Made by a program: the position numbers and the translations under genes. Positions 5,548 through 6,188 of a DNA stretch of 6,188 nucleotides are shown in pieces. The notes under the pieces are model-generated. The model was not told where the DNA came from and did not search any database. It worked only from the letters and a program-made list of their open reading frames with translations. Origin of the DNA: Desulfobacterales bacterium (GTDB lineage Bacteria > Desulfobacterota > Desulfobacteria > Desulfobacterales > JAFDCJ01); the NCBI GenBank assembly GCA_020345785.1, contig CP070771.1, positions 1,382,560 to 1,388,747 of the forward strand, written 5' to 3'. The number at the start of each line of letters is the position of its first letter. The first letter of the stretch is position 1.

Positions 5548-6188
5548 ATGCGCAAACTCATACTGGACGGCAAAGTCATTCAGGATAACAGTGATTGCTA
5601 TGTGATCGCCGAGATCGGGCACAACCATCAGGGCAAGCTCGAAACCGCCAAGGAAATGTTCCGGGTAGCCAAAGAATGTGGGGCTGACGCGGTAAAATTG
5701 CAGAAACGAGACAACCGCAGCCTGTTTACCAAGGCCGGCTATGAGAAGCCTTATGACAACCCCAACAGCTACGGAGATACCTACGGCGAACATCGGGAGT
5801 ATTTAGAGTTCGGCTGGATAGAATATAAAGAACTCCTGGATTACGCCAATGAAATCGGAATTACAATGTTTGCCACCGCCTTTGATTTTAGCAGCGCTGA
5901 TTTTTTGGAAAAGCTCGATATGCCAATATATAAAATCGCATCGGGTGATCTGAAAAATATTCCCCTGCTCACCCACATTGCCGAATTTCAAAAGCCGATG
6001 ATACTCAGCACCGGCGGAGGAACCATGGCGGATGTCAACCGGGCCTATGACGCCATCATGCCCATCAACCAGCAGCTGTGCATTCTGCAATGCACGGCAG
6101 GCTACCCGGCGGAATTCGAAGAACTCAATCTGAATGTGATCACAACTTTCCGTGAACGGTTTCCCACCACCACCATCGGTTTGTCCTC
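5548..6188 (+). CDS. neuB: NeuB-family nonulosonic acid synthase, N-terminal part (runs off the window)
   Basis: An open frame of 213 codons with no stop, continuing past the right edge. NeuB enzymes condense phosphoenolpyruvate with an N-acyl-hexosamine (ManNAc, its 6-phosphate, or a di-amino sugar) to form sialic, legionaminic or pseudaminic acid in the cytoplasm. The PEP-binding TIM barrel is recognisable: AEIGHNHQG at 21-29 (conserved E22), AVKLQKR at 48-54 (K50), a GDTYGEHREYLEF segment at 76-88, YKIASGD at 128-134 (K129), ILSTGGG at 152-158 and LQCTAGYPA at 180-188. Full-length members have about 340-360 residues, with metal-binding histidines and a C-terminal SAF (antifreeze-like) domain expected beyond the edge. 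The start is well supported by GGGAGGA six bases upstream. The upstream phosphatase suggests a phosphorylated intermediate, as in the 9-phosphate route, but which nonulosonate is made cannot be read here. Confidence 0.88.
   Translation, partial: MRKLILDGKVIQDNSDCYVIAEIGHNHQGKLETAKEMFRVAKECGADAVKLQKRDNRSLFTKAGYEKPYDNPNSYGDTYGEHREYLEFGWIEYKELLDYANEIGITMFATAFDFSSADFLEKLDMPIYKIASGDLKNIPLLTHIAEFQKPMILSTGGGTMADVNRAYDAIMPINQQLCILQCTAGYPAEFEELNLNVITTFRERFPTTTIGLS

Noticed and set aside
5455..5793. 112-codon - strand frame across the neuB start
   Set aside because: It overlaps the conserved N-terminal NeuB motifs and the neuB ribosome binding site and has no recognisable domain.

Overview
The window holds seven genes, all on the + strand, in two functional blocks joined by an ABC exporter. 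No RNA genes, insertion sequences, CRISPR arrays or tRNAs were recognised. The organism looks like a Gram-negative bacterium. A sphingolipid cassette together with sialic-acid-type sugar genes, mixed base composition and AT-rich spacers carrying inverted heptamer repeats would suit a Desulfobacterota/deltaproteobacterial lineage. That placement is an inference from style and remembered family distribution, not a database result.

Block 1 (1-2820) is a ceramide/sphingoid-base synthesis cassette. It contains the C-terminal end of an adenylate-forming acyl-ACP synthetase (AasR type), an extended-SDR NAD(P)-dependent reductase (CerR type), a dedicated acyl carrier protein (AcpR type) and a serine palmitoyltransferase (Spt). 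The acp and spt genes overlap by 4 bp. As I remember it, this gene order matches the Caulobacter ceramide locus (spt-acpR-cerR-aasR) read from the other end. The proposed flow is: AasR loads a fatty acid onto AcpR, Spt condenses acyl-AcpR with L-serine to 3-oxosphinganine, an N-acyltransferase not in this window acylates it, and CerR reduces the 3-oxo group.

Block 2 starts after a 149-bp spacer with a strong hairpin. A complete half-size ABC exporter (2970-4733) carries an N-terminal signature and a long TM1-TM2 periplasmic loop resembling lipid-linked glycan flippases such as PglK. A 13-bp hairpin that may be a terminator follows. Next comes a stand-alone KdsC/CMAS-C-type HAD phosphatase (4815-5345). 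A 202-bp AT-rich spacer contains a 22/23-bp inverted repeat built of heptamer units, and one arm of it encodes the C-terminus of the phosphatase. Last is the 5' part of a NeuB-family nonulosonic acid synthase (from 5548 to the window edge).

Read together, the genes suggest making a sphingolipid, moving a lipid or glycolipid across the inner membrane, and making a sialic-acid-like sugar for the cell surface. Whether the two blocks feed one molecule, such as a nonulosonate-decorated sphingolipid, is a hypothesis. Start codons of cerR, the ABC exporter and the phosphatase are uncertain and are discussed in their entries.
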